Shown here: positions 39,019 through 47,996 of the stretch, piece after piece | Numbering within the stretch: the first letter of the stretch is position 1 | Layout of the letters: each line of letters starts with the position of its first letter | Source of the DNA: Pseudomonas syringae pv. cilantro | GTDB lineage: Bacteria; Pseudomonadota; Gammaproteobacteria; Pseudomonadales; Pseudomonadaceae | Length of the DNA: 57,575 nucleotides | Reading direction: 5' to 3' | NCBI RefSeq assembly: GCF_001293775.1 | Contig: NZ_LGLN01000033.1 | Coordinates: forward strand, 580,792-638,366 | Notes under the pieces: generated by a model | What the model was told of the DNA's origin: nothing | Seen by the model: only the letters and a program-made list of their open reading frames with translations | Database searches by the model: none | Translations under genes and position numbers: made by a program

Positions 39019-39294
39019 TATTAAAGAGTGATCCACGTCACAGTTTGAACTTCGGCCCGCAGCGACCTCGCTTGTCTCCCCCTCTTAGTATCGATGAATT
39101 TCTCGCTTTTCAGGCGCATGGTTATGCGCCAAACCCTTGTTTTATAAGGGGTGGCAGTGTGATGGCAAAATATTAAAAAAAAACGCTCAAGCAACCTGCT
39201 ATTGCGACGATAACTATTACGAAGGTTCTCTAGGCACACCCGGCGCTTGCAGGGGCCGGAAGCCACGTAGTACCAAACCACCGAGGAATTCATC
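39019..39294 (+). other. fliC leader region
   Basis: This AT-rich region contains an A-run around 39174-39183, the sigma-28 promoter at 39187 and an untranslated leader of about 75 bases. The stretch before the promoter has no recognised gene. The leader ends with an ATTCATC segment just before the ATG rather than a strong Shine-Dalgarno; CCGAGGAATTC provides AGGA 8 to 11 bases upstream of the start. Confidence 0.6.
39187..39213 (+). promoter_or_regulatory. FliA (sigma-28) promoter of fliC
   Basis: TCAAGCAA is followed after 11 bases by GACGATAA, matching the sigma-28 layout (TAAAGTTT-N11-GCCGATAA) with the TCAAG variant usual in pseudomonad fliC promoters. Transcription should begin near 39220. 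Confidence 0.85.
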
Positions 39295-40143
39295 ATGGCT
39301 TTAACAGTAAACACCAACGTAACATCGTTGAACGTCCAGAAGAACCTGGGCCGAGCTTCTGACGCGCTGTCGAAATCGATGGAACGTCTGTCTACCGGTA
39401 AGAAAATCATCACCGCTGCAGATGACGCGGGCGGCAGCGTAACCCAGACCAAGATCAACTCGCAGATCCGTGGCCAGACCATGGCGATAAAAAACGCCAA
39501 CGACGGTATCTCGATCCTGCAGACCACTGAAGGCGCGCTGCAAGAGTCGGTCAGCATTCTGCAACGTATGCGTGAACTGGCTGTTCAGTCGCGAAACGAC
39601 AGTAACAGCCCGGAAGGTCGTGATGCGCTGAACAAAGAATTCGCGCAGATGAGCTCGGAACTGACCCGTATCTCTGACAGTACTAACCTGAACGGTAAGA
39701 AATTGCTTGACGGTTCGGCCAGCACCATGACTTTCCAGGTAGGCTCCGACTCTGGCGCTGCGAACCAGATCTCTGTAACCCTGAGCGCCAGCTTTGACGC
39801 AGACACCATGGGTGTCGGTTCGGCAATCACCATCGTCGGTTCCGACAGCGCCGCTGCAGAGACCAACTTCTCCGCCGCCATCGCTGCGATCGACTCGGCT
39901 CTGTCGACCATCAACAACACTCGTTCCGATCTGGGTGCTGTACAAAACCGTCTGGTCAGCACCGTCTCCAACCTGCAGAACATCAGCGCTAACGCCAGCA
40001 TGGCACTGAGCCGTATCGAAGATACTGACTTCGCTGCGGAAACTGCACAGCTGACCAAGCAACAGACTCTGCAACAGGCTTCCACCTCTGTTCTGGCGCA
40101 GGCTAACCAGCTGCCATCCGCTGTACTGAAACTGCTTCAGTAA
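39295..40143 (+). CDS. fliC: Flagellin, with an atypical flg22 region
   Basis: The 282-residue filament subunit has conserved ends ([50 protein letters not shown]) and exactly the length known for P. syringae flagellin. Residues 30-51, the flg22 epitope, read [10 protein letters not shown] then [12 protein letters not shown]. Compared with the P. syringae form I recall (TRLSSGLKIN, SAKDDAAGLQIA) that is 11 changes in 22. The TLR5-type segment [10 protein letters not shown] is unchanged. All six serines reported as glycan acceptors in P. syringae (143, 164, 176, 183, 193, 201) are serines here. Monocistronic or read through to flaG; driven by a sigma-28 promoter. Confidence 0.97.
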   Translation: MALTVNTNVTSLNVQKNLGRASDALSKSMERLSTGKKIITAADDAGGSVTQTKINSQIRGQTMAIKNANDGISILQTTEGALQESVSILQRMRELAVQSRNDSNSPEGRDALNKEFAQMSSELTRISDSTNLNGKKLLDGSASTMTFQVGSDSGAANQISVTLSASFDADTMGVGSAITIVGSDSAAAETNFSAAIAAIDSALSTINNTRSDLGAVQNRLVSTVSNLQNISANASMALSRIEDTDFAAETAQLTKQQTLQQASTSVLAQANQLPSAVLKLLQ

Positions 40144-40159
40144 TATCGGCATGAGTTTT

Positions 40160-40196
40160 AGCGGGGGAGTGCTTAACAGTGCTCTCTCGCTTTTTT
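40160..40196 (+). terminator. Terminator after fliC
   Basis: AGCGGGGGAG pairs with CTCTCTCGCT (including G-U pairs) and TTTTTT follows. It lies 17 bases after the fliC stop, so flaG may depend on read-through or its own promoter. Confidence 0.8.
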
Positions 40197-40215
40197 ACTT
40201 TCAGAGGTGATGGTC

Positions 40216-40614
40216 ATGGATATGAGTGTGAAGCTGACCTTGTCTTATCCGGCCGTTCAACCGGCAAGTCAGGCCGTTGTGGCCGACCCGTCGGTCGATA
40301 AGCCTGCCGATGCCAGGCCCGTAGAGCGTGTTGCTGCCACGGCGGAAAGTAAAGGTTCTGATCTGCCTAAGGATAAAGAGGGTTTTCCGGACGACGCCAA
40401 GGTCAAGGCGGCGGCCGAGGATATCCAGAAATTCTTTCATACGGTGAATCGTAATCTCGAGTTCTCGATCGACGAAGACTCTGGCAAAGTGATCGTCAAG
40501 GTGATTGCCAGCGACTCCGGCGAAGTAGTCAGGCAGATTCCCAATGCAGAAATCCTGAAACTGGCCGATAGCCTGAGTGATGCGAACAGTTTGTTGTTCC
40601 GCGCCAAGGCCTGA
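40216..40614 (+). CDS. flaG: FlaG, flagellar filament-length associated protein
   Basis: The 132-residue protein has a variable N-terminus and the conserved FlaG C-terminal domain (IQKFFHTVNRNLEFSIDEDS, VIVKVIASDSGEVVRQIPNA). FlaG sits between fliC and fliD in most polar flagellates, and its loss lengthens filaments in some species; its mechanism is unclear. The ATG at 40216 (MDMSVKL) follows AGAGG by 8 bases; GTG 40207 and ATG 40210 lie inside that ribosome site. Confidence 0.92.
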   Translation: MDMSVKLTLSYPAVQPASQAVVADPSVDKPADARPVERVAATAESKGSDLPKDKEGFPDDAKVKAAAEDIQKFFHTVNRNLEFSIDEDSGKVIVKVIASDSGEVVRQIPNAEILKLADSLSDANSLLFRAKA

Positions 40615-40697
40615 TCGCCGGTACGGTATTTGTTGCCGGATTACGAGCCTCTTGAAAAGGCGATGAATCCTGCGACATTCTTGAAGGGAGAAGCACC

Positions 40698-42179
40698 ATG
40701 GCAAGTCCGATTGTACCTACCACAGGCCTGGGGTCAGGTCTGCAAATCACTGCAATTGTCGAAGGGCTGGTGGCGGCTGAAAAAGCACCAAAACAGACCC
40801 AGATCGATCAGCAGACATCCGCCACCAAAGCGTCGCTTTCAGGCGTTAGCCAGCTGACGTCCGCACTGGCTGCGTTCCAGAAGACTCTGGATACGCTCAG
40901 CAGCAGCACGCCTGCGTTTCAGGGCTTTGCCGCTACGTCATCCAACGATGCAATGGTCAAGGCAACGGCGGGTAACACGGCCGTCAATGGCACCTATGCC
41001 ATTAACGTCACTAACCTGGCCTCTGCTTCGAAGGTGTCCACAGCTGCGCTTACTTCGGCGCAAGCCAGTGCCATTCCGAGTGGTACTCTGGAAATCACTC
41101 AGAATGGCACTACCCAGAAGGTTGAGATTGGTAAGGCTTCAACCTTGCAGGAGGTGCGTGACCAGATAAACTCGTCGCTGCAGGGCAAGGGTATTACTGC
41201 CAACATCATCAATGACAACAACGGCTCAAGGTTAGTGTTCAGTTCGACCACCACAGGGGCGGGCAGTGATATCTCTGTCAAAGGTGGGGCTGGTCAGGAA
41301 GCGTTGAATATTGACGGCACCAAGTTGATGAGCGACACCAGCACCCGTACCGATGCAAGCGGTAAGCCGATTCCTGGCGCGGGAGCGATTATCGATCTGG
41401 CAAAGGATGCAGTGTTCTCTATTGATGGTCTTAGCCTGACCAGCAAGACGAATACAGTAAGCACCGCTATTTCCGGTCTTTCCTTCGATCTGATTGCGCC
41501 CAGTACAGCTGCTGCGCCAACCACCACTATCACGGTGGCCACCAATACCGAAGGCTTGAAAACGTCGCTGCAGTCTTTCGTCGACTCCTACAATACCCTG
41601 GTCACGCTGGTCGGTTCTTTGACCAAGGGCTCTGTCTCTGCCAGCGGTGTCTTTACCCCTGCGGCCCTGACCGGTGATGCGACGCCACGTGGTTTGCTGG
41701 CAGCGGTGCGTGACCAGATTGCTACCGCCACATCGACTTCCGGACTTGGCTCTCTCGCTCAGTTGGGGATCAAGACTCAACAGGGTGACGGTAAGCTCTC
41801 ACTGGATACGGCCCAGTTAACCACGGCGCTGGTTGACAAAAAACTTGGTGGGCAGATCCAGGCTCTGTTTAACGGCACCGGTGCCAAAAAAGCTGACGGT
41901 ACGCTTGTGGATGGCGGTTTGGTCGCGCGCATGACTAAAGCGCTTGAACCCTATACCAAGGCCGACGGCATTCTGGCCACCAAGACGACCAGTCTGAATA
42001 AGGTGAATAACAGGCTGGCCAAGGATCAGGAAGCGCTGGACCTGCGTATAAGCTCGTTGACTGAGGTGTTGAAGGCGAAGTACAACAAGATGGACCTGCT
42101 GGTCGGGCAGCTCAGGGCATCGAGCAGCAACATCACGTCGATCTTCGAGGCGATGAACGCTCAGAAAAACGCTTCGTAA
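40698..42179 (+). CDS. fliD: FliD, filament cap protein
   Basis: The 493-residue cap protein begins MASPIVPTTGLGSGLQITAI and has the N-terminal coiled-coil region, a Thr/Ser-rich variable centre (D2-D3) and the C-terminal helices LNKVNNRLAKDQEALDLRIS and LKAKYNKMDLLVGQLRASSS. It sits at the filament tip and folds incoming flagellin. The ATG follows AAGGGAGAAGCACC. An intrinsic terminator follows. Confidence 0.95.
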   Translation: MASPIVPTTGLGSGLQITAIVEGLVAAEKAPKQTQIDQQTSATKASLSGVSQLTSALAAFQKTLDTLSSSTPAFQGFAATSSNDAMVKATAGNTAVNGTYAINVTNLASASKVSTAALTSAQASAIPSGTLEITQNGTTQKVEIGKASTLQEVRDQINSSLQGKGITANIINDNNGSRLVFSSTTTGAGSDISVKGGAGQEALNIDGTKLMSDTSTRTDASGKPIPGAGAIIDLAKDAVFSIDGLSLTSKTNTVSTAISGLSFDLIAPSTAAAPTTTITVATNTEGLKTSLQSFVDSYNTLVTLVGSLTKGSVSASGVFTPAALTGDATPRGLLAAVRDQIATATSTSGLGSLAQLGIKTQQGDGKLSLDTAQLTTALVDKKLGGQIQALFNGTGAKKADGTLVDGGLVARMTKALEPYTKADGILATKTTSLNKVNNRLAKDQEALDLRISSLTEVLKAKYNKMDLLVGQLRASSSNITSIFEAMNAQKNAS

Positions 42180-42198
42180 GCTCTTTTTACCGAAGTGC

Positions 42199-42227
42199 CA
42201 AGAACCCGACCCTGCGTCGGGTTCTTG
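42199..42227 (+). terminator. Intrinsic terminator after fliD
   Basis: CAAGAACCCGAC and GTCGGGTTCTTG form a perfect 12-bp stem with a 5-base loop, followed by CTTTT. Confidence 0.88.
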
Positions 42228-42302
42228 CTTTTGGGCTAAAGTTTCGGCGCTGTACGTCGATAGCCTGAGTATCAAACATTCTGAGTGCGTCTCGAGGTCA
42301 TT

Positions 42303-42692
42303 ATGAATCCGATGTTAGCGTTGCGGCAGTATCAAAAAATCGGCGCCCAGGCTCAGACCTCGGAAGCCAGCCCTCATCGTTTGGTGCAGATGCTGATGGA
42401 GGGCGGTCTTGACCGCATCGCTCAGGCCAAAGGCGCAATGGCACGAGGAGATTTTGCCAACAAGGGTGTGTTCCTCAGCAAGGCCATCGGCATCGTCGGT
42501 GGGCTGCGTGAGGGGCTGGACCTTGAGGGCGCGCCGAGTGAAGGTCTGGTCAGACAGGACAGCCTCTATCGCTACATGATGACGCGCCTGGCAGAGGCCA
42601 ATGCCCGCAACGATCAGAAGATTCTCGACGAAGTGGCTGGCCTGCTGATCACCGTCAAGGAAGGCTGGGACGCGATCGGTACCCTGCAATAA
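42303..42692 (+). CDS. fliS: FliS, flagellin export chaperone
   Basis: The 129-residue helical chaperone begins MNPMLALRQYQKIG with the FliS hallmark SPHRLVQMLMEGGLDRIAQA and ends with LDEVAGLLITVKEGWDAIG. It binds the flagellin C-terminus in the cytosol to prevent premature assembly. The ATG at 42303 follows GAGGTC; the upstream start at 42285 would add six unconserved residues. Confidence 0.94.
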   Translation: MNPMLALRQYQKIGAQAQTSEASPHRLVQMLMEGGLDRIAQAKGAMARGDFANKGVFLSKAIGIVGGLREGLDLEGAPSEGLVRQDSLYRYMMTRLAEANARNDQKILDEVAGLLITVKEGWDAIGTLQ

Positions 42693-42717
42693 CCTGCTGC
42701 TTTCGAGGAGAATAAAA

Positions 42718-43014
42718 ATGAGTGCTGCGCTCAAGCGTATCGAAGAAACCCGTGAAGCCTTGGTAGGTGCATTGGCCGAGCGCGACTGGGAGGCGATCGG
42801 CAAGCTTGATCAGGCCTGTCGTGAGTGTGTCGATGCTGCCGTAGGCGAGCCCCCTGCCGATGAACCGGCACTGCGCAGCAACCTTGAAGAGTTGTTAGGC
42901 GTGTACAGACAATTAATCGATGTTGCAACCGGCGAGCGTCAAGCCGTTGTCGATGAAATGTCGAAAATCCACAATGCCAAAAATGCGACGAAGGTATACC
43001 ATCTCTTCGGTTAA
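42718..43014 (+). CDS. fliT: FliT-like flagellar chaperone
   Basis: The 98-residue protein is predicted helical (IEETREALVGALAERDWEAI, LEELLGVYRQLIDVATGERQ). It occupies the position after fliS normally held by FliT, the FliD export chaperone. Sequence similarity to enterobacterial FliT is weak; in pseudomonads this gene is often simply called hypothetical or FliT-like. The ATG follows GAGGAG, 25 bases after fliS. Confidence 0.75.
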   Translation: MSAALKRIEETREALVGALAERDWEAIGKLDQACRECVDAAVGEPPADEPALRSNLEELLGVYRQLIDVATGERQAVVDEMSKIHNAKNATKVYHLFG

Positions 43015-43078
43015 TGTTTAATTGTCATTTTTATTGCTGGACGAGATTTTCGCCATAAATTTGACTGTGTCCGTTTTT

Positions 43079-43107
43079 TTGACTTAACTAGTGATGTTTA
43101 CTATTTT
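43079..43107 (+). promoter_or_regulatory. Putative sigma-70 promoter of fleQ
   Basis: TTGACT is followed after 17 bases by TATTTT in the AT-rich gap before fleQ. fleQ of P. aeruginosa is sigma-70 dependent and repressed by Vfr, which fits a housekeeping-type promoter here. The resulting leader would be about 80 bases. Confidence 0.5.
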
Positions 43108-43192
43108 CTGGCGTCTCAAGGTTTATATCTGCTGAGATTGCCAAGTTGTCCCAATTGGTGGGCATTGAGTTGACTAGGGAAGTTGCTATTGC

Positions 43193-44668
43193 ATGTGGCG
43201 TGAAATCAAGATTCTGCTAATCGATGACGATAGCCAGCGCCGCCGGGATCTGGCGGTCATCCTGAATTTTCTTGGCGAAGAAAACCTATCCTGCTCAAGC
43301 CAGGACTGGCAGCAGGTGGTCGGCTCTCTGACCTCCACGCGGGAAGTGCTGTGCGTACTGGTCGGTAGCGTCAGCGCACCGGGCACCCTGCAAGGGTTGC
43401 TTAAGACCATCGCAGCATGGGATGAGTTCCTTCCTGTGTTGATGATGAGCGAAAATGCTGCGGTCGAGCTGCCGGAGGATCTGCGTCGGCGTGTGCTTTC
43501 CGTACTGGAAATGCCGCCAAGCTACAGCAAATTGCTCGACTCCCTGCACCGCGCACAGGTCTATCGTGAAATGTACGATCAGGCCCGCGAGCGTGGTCGT
43601 CACCGTGAGCCGAATCTGTTCCGCAGCCTGGTAGGTACCAGCCGCGCGATTCAGCATGTGCGGCAAATGATGCAGCAGGTTGCCGACACCGACGCCAGCG
43701 TGCTGATTCTTGGCGAGTCGGGGACCGGCAAGGAAGTGGTTGCCCGCAACCTGCACTACCATTCCAAGCGTCGCGATGCGCCGTTCGTGCCAGTGAACTG
43801 CGGTGCGATCCCGGCCGAGTTGCTTGAAAGCGAATTGTTCGGCCATGAAAAAGGCGCCTTCACCGGCGCAATTACCAGCCGTGCCGGACGTTTCGAGCTG
43901 GCCAACGGCGGTACGCTGTTTCTTGATGAAATCGGCGATATGCCGTTGCCGATGCAGGTCAAACTGTTGCGCGTGCTGCAGGAACGCTCGTTTGAACGCG
44001 TGGGCAGCAACAAAACCCAAAGTATTGACGTGCGAATTATTGCCGCGACGCACAAGAATCTCGAAAACATGATCGAGATCGGCAGCTTTCGCGAAGACCT
44101 TTATTACCGTCTCAACGTATTCCCGATTGAAATGGCTCCGTTGCGTGAGCGTGTCGAAGACATCCCGTTGCTTATGAACGAACTGATCTCACGCATGGAA
44201 CACGAAAAGCGCGGTTCGATCCGTTTCAATTCGGCCGCGATCATGTCGCTTTGCAGACATGCATGGCCGGGTAACGTTCGTGAGCTGGCCAACCTGGTCG
44301 AGCGCATGGCGATCATGCACCCGTATGGCGTGATCGGTGTGGCGGAGTTGCCAAAGAAGTTTCGCTACGTCGATGATGAAGACGAACAGATGGTTGACAG
44401 CCTGCGCAGCGACATCGAAGAACGTGTGGCCATCAACAACCACACACCGAACTTCGCGTCCGGTGCCTTGCTGCCGCCTGAAGGGCTTGACCTCAAGGAC
44501 TACCTCGGTGGTCTGGAGCAGGGCCTGATTCAGCAGGCGCTGGATGATGCCAACGGCATTGTCGCCCGCGCCGCTGAACGTCTGCGGATTCGTCGCACCA
44601 CGCTGGTGGAGAAGATGCGCAAGTACGGCATGAGCCGTCGTGAGGGTGACGAACAGGCGGAGGATTGA
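43193..44668 (+). CDS. fleQ: FleQ, master flagellar sigma-54 activator
   Basis: The 491-residue enhancer-binding protein has a degenerate receiver-like N-terminus (about 1-125), lacking the usual phospho-acceptor Asp where CVLVGSVSA stands. [14 protein letters not shown] segment follows, matching the motif that binds c-di-GMP in P. aeruginosa FleQ. Then come an AAA+ domain with Walker A GESGTGKE and the sigma-54-contacting GAFTGA, and a Fis-type helix-turn-helix at the C-terminus ([20 protein letters not shown]). It activates class II flagellar operons and, with c-di-GMP, switches exopolysaccharide genes. Confidence 0.97.
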   Translation: MWREIKILLIDDDSQRRRDLAVILNFLGEENLSCSSQDWQQVVGSLTSTREVLCVLVGSVSAPGTLQGLLKTIAAWDEFLPVLMMSENAAVELPEDLRRRVLSVLEMPPSYSKLLDSLHRAQVYREMYDQARERGRHREPNLFRSLVGTSRAIQHVRQMMQQVADTDASVLILGESGTGKEVVARNLHYHSKRRDAPFVPVNCGAIPAELLESELFGHEKGAFTGAITSRAGRFELANGGTLFLDEIGDMPLPMQVKLLRVLQERSFERVGSNKTQSIDVRIIAATHKNLENMIEIGSFREDLYYRLNVFPIEMAPLRERVEDIPLLMNELISRMEHEKRGSIRFNSAAIMSLCRHAWPGNVRELANLVERMAIMHPYGVIGVAELPKKFRYVDDEDEQMVDSLRSDIEERVAINNHTPNFASGALLPPEGLDLKDYLGGLEQGLIQQALDDANGIVARAAERLRIRRTTLVEKMRKYGMSRREGDEQAED

Positions 44669-44695
44669 CGCCGGTTTTCAGTGCCAAAAATCAAG

Positions 44696-44721
44696 CCTCT
44701 GAATTTTCAGGGGTTTTTTTT
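44696..44721 (+). terminator. Intrinsic terminator after fleQ
   Basis: CCTCTGA pairs with TCAGGGG (one G-U pair) around ATTT and is followed by eight Ts. It ends just where the fleSR promoter begins. Confidence 0.88.
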
Positions 44722-44737
44722 CGGCACGAGGATTGCT
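44722..44737 (+). promoter_or_regulatory. RpoN (sigma-54) promoter of fleSR
   Basis: CGGCACG-AGGA-TTGCT matches the consensus TGGCACG-N4-TTGCT except for the first base. The start would be near 44748, about 43 bases before fleS. FleQ is the known activator of fleSR. Confidence 0.88.
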
Positions 44738-44790
44738 AAGTCTCCTGTGACACACCGTTTACTGACGGTCCGCCACAAGAGAGCAGAACT

Positions 44791-46005
44791 ATGTCCCAGG
44801 CCGCGCAACTGACTTCCGCCCCCGCTGTTCAGGCTCCGTATTCCCCGGAGCTGGAAAGTCGTCAGGGGCTTGAACAGGCGTTCTCGCTATTCAATCAGAT
44901 GTCGGCGCAACTCACGGACTCCTACGGAGTGCTGGAGGCGCGGGTCACCGAGCTCAAGGGTGAGCTGGCCTATGCCGGCGCTCAGCGCTTGCAGGAACTG
45001 GCGGAAAAAGAGCGTCTGGCCAATCGTTTGCAGAATCTGCTCGATCTGTTGCCGGGCGGCGTGATCGTCATCGACGGCATGGGTGTGGTCCGTGAAGCCA
45101 ATCCGGCGGCTGTCGACCTGCTGGGGCAGCCGTTGCTGGGCATGCTTTGGCGCCACGTCATCAACCGCTGCTTCGCGCCGCGTGAAGACGACGGGCACGA
45201 AGTCTCACTGAAGGACGGGCGCAGGCTTTCCATTGCCACCCGTTCGCTGGACGCCGAGCCGGGGCAACTGGTTCTGCTCAATGACCTGACTGAAACCCGC
45301 CGTCTGCAAGAACAACTGGCCCGTCACGAGCGCCTGTCGTCGCTGGGGCGAATGGTCGCTTCTCTGGCGCATCAGATTCGCACACCGCTGTCGGCAGCCA
45401 TGATCTATGCCAGCCATTTGGCCGAGCAGGAATTGCCTGTGGAAACCCAGCAGCGCTTTGCCGGAAGGCTCAAGGATCGTTTGCACGAGCTTGAGCACCA
45501 GGTGCGCGACATGCTGGTGTTCGCGCGTGGCGAGCTGCCGCTGACCGATCGCCTGGCACCGGGCGTGCTGTTCCAGGCATTGCAGAACGCGGCCGCTACC
45601 CATCTGCAAGGTGTAGCCGTGCGCTGGCAGTGCGACAGCATTGATGGCGAACTGCTGTGCAACCGCGACACGCTGATCGGCGCATTGCTCAACCTGATTG
45701 AAAACGCGGTCCAGGCCAGCGCCGGTCGAACCCTGTTGAAAGTTCATGCCTACAGCCGTGGCAATACGCTGCGCATAGCCTTCAGCGATAACGGCAGCGG
45801 TATGGACAAGGCCGCACTGGCGCGTATCGGTGAACCCTTTTTTACCACCAAGACCACTGGTACCGGGCTGGGTCTGGCGGTTGTCACTGCCGTGTCGCGA
45901 GCGCATCAGGGCGGCGTGCATTATCTGTCGCAGGTCGGCCGCGGCACCTGTGCGATTGTCAGCTTGCCGTTGATTCCGGCAGCCAGCCCCGTGGGTAACG
46001 AATGA
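44791..46005 (+). CDS. fleS: FleS, flagellar sensor histidine kinase
   Basis: The 404-residue soluble kinase has a PAS domain (residues about 85-165; LLDLLPGGVIVIDGMGVVRE), an H-box with His194 (SLAHQIRTPLSAAM), and an ATPase domain with NLIENAVQAS, FSDNGSGMDKAAL and TTKTTGTGLGLAV. No membrane helix is present. It phosphorylates FleR, encoded immediately downstream with overlapping stop and start codons. Confidence 0.95.
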   Translation: MSQAAQLTSAPAVQAPYSPELESRQGLEQAFSLFNQMSAQLTDSYGVLEARVTELKGELAYAGAQRLQELAEKERLANRLQNLLDLLPGGVIVIDGMGVVREANPAAVDLLGQPLLGMLWRHVINRCFAPREDDGHEVSLKDGRRLSIATRSLDAEPGQLVLLNDLTETRRLQEQLARHERLSSLGRMVASLAHQIRTPLSAAMIYASHLAEQELPVETQQRFAGRLKDRLHELEHQVRDMLVFARGELPLTDRLAPGVLFQALQNAAATHLQGVAVRWQCDSIDGELLCNRDTLIGALLNLIENAVQASAGRTLLKVHAYSRGNTLRIAFSDNGSGMDKAALARIGEPFFTTKTTGTGLGLAVVTAVSRAHQGGVHYLSQVGRGTCAIVSLPLIPAASPVGNE

Positions 46006-47411
46006 TGTCGATCAAGGTGTTGCTGGTCGAAGACGACCGTTCGCTGCGCGAAGCGCTGGGGGAAACCCTTGAGCTGGCAGGCTACGGCTATCAGGCGGTC
46101 GGTTCTGCCGAAGAAGCGCTGGTCGCTGCCGATGCGCAGCCTTTCAGTCTGGTGATCAGTGACGTCAACATGCCTGGCATGGACGGTCATCAGTTGTTGA
46201 GCCTGCTGCGCAGTCGGCACCCGCAGTTACCGGTGTTGCTGATGACCGCGCACGGTGCTGTCGAGCGAGCGGTGGACGCGATGCGTCAGGGCGCGGCGGA
46301 TTATCTGGTCAAACCCTTCGAGCCCAAGGCGCTGATCGCACTGGTCGCCCGGCATGCGCTGGGTCGCCTCGGGCCTGCGGACAGCGAGGGGCCGATTGCG
46401 GTCGAGCCCGCCAGCATTCAGTTGCTGAACCTCGCCAGCCGTGTGGCAAAAAGTGATTCCACGGTGCTGATCTCCGGCGAGTCCGGGACCGGCAAGGAAG
46501 TGCTGGCGCGATTCATTCACCAGAACTCACCGCGTGCCGATAAACCGTTTATCGCGATCAATTGCGCGGCGATCCCGGACAACATGCTCGAAGCCACCTT
46601 GTTCGGGCATGAGAAGGGTTCGTTTACCGGCGCCATCGCGGCGCAGGCGGGCAAGTTCGAGCAGGCTGAAGGCGGCACGATTCTGCTCGACGAAATCTCC
46701 GAAATGCCCATGGCGCTTCAGGCCAAACTGCTGCGCGTGCTGCAGGAACGCGAGGTCGAGCGTGTCGGCGCGCGCAAGCCGATCACTCTGGACATACGTG
46801 TCGTGGCCACCACCAACCGCGATCTGGCGGGCGAAGTGGCAGCGGGGCGCTTTCGTGAGGATCTGTTTTATCGCCTGTCGGTGTTTCCGCTGGCGTGGCA
46901 GGCCTTGCGTCAAAGGACTGCCGATATTCTGCCGCTAACCGAGCGCTTGCTGGCCAAGCACGTCAATAAAATGAAGCACGCGCCGGTGCGTTTATCTGCC
47001 GAGGCGCAGCGGTGCCTGATCGACTACGCCTGGCCTGGCAATGTGCGCGAGCTCGACAACGCCGTGCAGCGCGCTTTGATCCTGCAGCAGGGCGGCGTGA
47101 TTCAGGCGCAGGATTTTTGCCTTGCCGGGGCGGTCGCCATTGTGGCGCCTGCGGCAACGATAACGGCTGTGCCAGCACTGCCTGTCATATCGGTAGCGGA
47201 TCATTCGGGCGGTGCAGAGTCCGTCGGCGCACTCGGCGATGATCTGAGGCGACGGGAGTTTCAGATGATCATCGACACGTTGCGCGCCGAGCGCGGGCGG
47301 CGCAAAGAGGCTGCCGAACGATTGGGTATCAGCCCGCGTACATTGCGCTACAAACTGGCCCAGATGCGCGACGCCGGGATGGATGTGGAAGGCTATCTGT
47401 TCGCCACCTGA
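46002..47411 (+). CDS. fleR: FleR, sigma-54 response regulator for class III flagellar genes
   Basis: The 469-residue regulator has a complete receiver domain ([10 protein letters not shown], phospho-acceptor Asp in [13 protein letters not shown], Lys in YLVKPFEPK). The AAA+ domain has Walker [15 protein letters not shown] in place of GAFTGA, and Walker [12 protein letters not shown] Fis-type helix-turn-helix ends the protein ([20 protein letters not shown]). It activates RpoN promoters of basal body and hook genes. The start overlaps the fleS stop; ATG 46002 or 46005 are both possible. Confidence 0.95.
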   Translation: MMSIKVLLVEDDRSLREALGETLELAGYGYQAVGSAEEALVAADAQPFSLVISDVNMPGMDGHQLLSLLRSRHPQLPVLLMTAHGAVERAVDAMRQGAADYLVKPFEPKALIALVARHALGRLGPADSEGPIAVEPASIQLLNLASRVAKSDSTVLISGESGTGKEVLARFIHQNSPRADKPFIAINCAAIPDNMLEATLFGHEKGSFTGAIAAQAGKFEQAEGGTILLDEISEMPMALQAKLLRVLQEREVERVGARKPITLDIRVVATTNRDLAGEVAAGRFREDLFYRLSVFPLAWQALRQRTADILPLTERLLAKHVNKMKHAPVRLSAEAQRCLIDYAWPGNVRELDNAVQRALILQQGGVIQAQDFCLAGAVAIVAPAATITAVPALPVISVADHSGGAESVGALGDDLRRREFQMIIDTLRAERGRRKEAAERLGISPRTLRYKLAQMRDAGMDVEGYLFAT

Positions 47412-47483
47412 CCCCCGATACGACGTGCGGACAAGCGTCTGCGAACCTGAGAATTCTGCCTGACCGCTAAACCCCGAAAATAT

Positions 47484-47520
47484 AAACGGACTGGACCGCA
47501 GGCCCGGTCCAGAGCCGTTT
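47484..47520 (+). terminator. Terminator after fleR
   Basis: CTGGACCG and CGGTCCAG form a perfect 8-bp stem with a 6-base loop, extended outside by AAACGG / CCGTTT. Confidence 0.75.
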
Positions 47521-47574
47521 CATGGCGGGCGACATGGCATCCATAATGGGTGTGGCTAATCGCCGCCATCTAGC

Positions 47575-47590
47575 TGGCACCGTTGTTGCT
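47575..47590 (+). promoter_or_regulatory. RpoN (sigma-54) promoter of fliEFGHIJ
   Basis: TGGCACC-GTTG-TTGCT is a near-perfect sigma-54 site. The start is predicted near 47601, about 51 bases before fliE. Confidence 0.92.
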
Positions 47591-47651
47591 ATGTCTTCTG
47601 TATCCGCTGAATGAGTGTCAAAAATTTGCGGGCCTTACGAGAGAAACGTCC

Positions 47652-47981
47652 ATGAGCCAAGGTGTTGAATTTAATCGCTTGATGTTGGATATGCGGGCCA
47701 TGCAGATGGATGCAATGTCTGCTCCCAAGCCCGTGTCCGGTCCGCAGGAAGCCGGAGCCAGCAGCTTTGCCGACATGCTTGGTCAGGCCGTCAACAAGGT
47801 CGCGCAGACCCAGCAGGCATCCAGTCAGCTGGCCAGTGCATTCGAAGTGGGCAAGAGTGGGATTGATCTGACCGACGTCATGATTTCGTCGCAGAAAGCC
47901 AGTGTGTCTTTTCAGGCGTTGACCCAGGTTCGTAACAAACTGGTTCAGGCGTATCAAGACATCATGCAGATGCCGGTTTAA
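47652..47981 (+). CDS. fliE: FliE, MS-ring to rod junction protein
   Basis: The 109-residue protein has the conserved C-terminal FliE region ([39 protein letters not shown]) and an N-terminal [17 protein letters not shown]. It joins FliF to the rod. The ATG at 47652 ([12 protein letters not shown]) lies downstream of the RpoN start; a longer frame to 47583 would begin before the transcript does. Confidence 0.95.
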   Translation: MSQGVEFNRLMLDMRAMQMDAMSAPKPVSGPQEAGASSFADMLGQAVNKVAQTQQASSQLASAFEVGKSGIDLTDVMISSQKASVSFQALTQVRNKLVQAYQDIMQMPV

Positions 47982-47996
47982 GGGACGTACTGAGTC

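Noticed and set aside
43193..43560. FleQ receiver domain as a degraded pseudogene part
   Set aside because: The missing phospho-acceptor Asp is normal for FleQ, which is controlled by FleN and c-di-GMP rather than phosphorylation.
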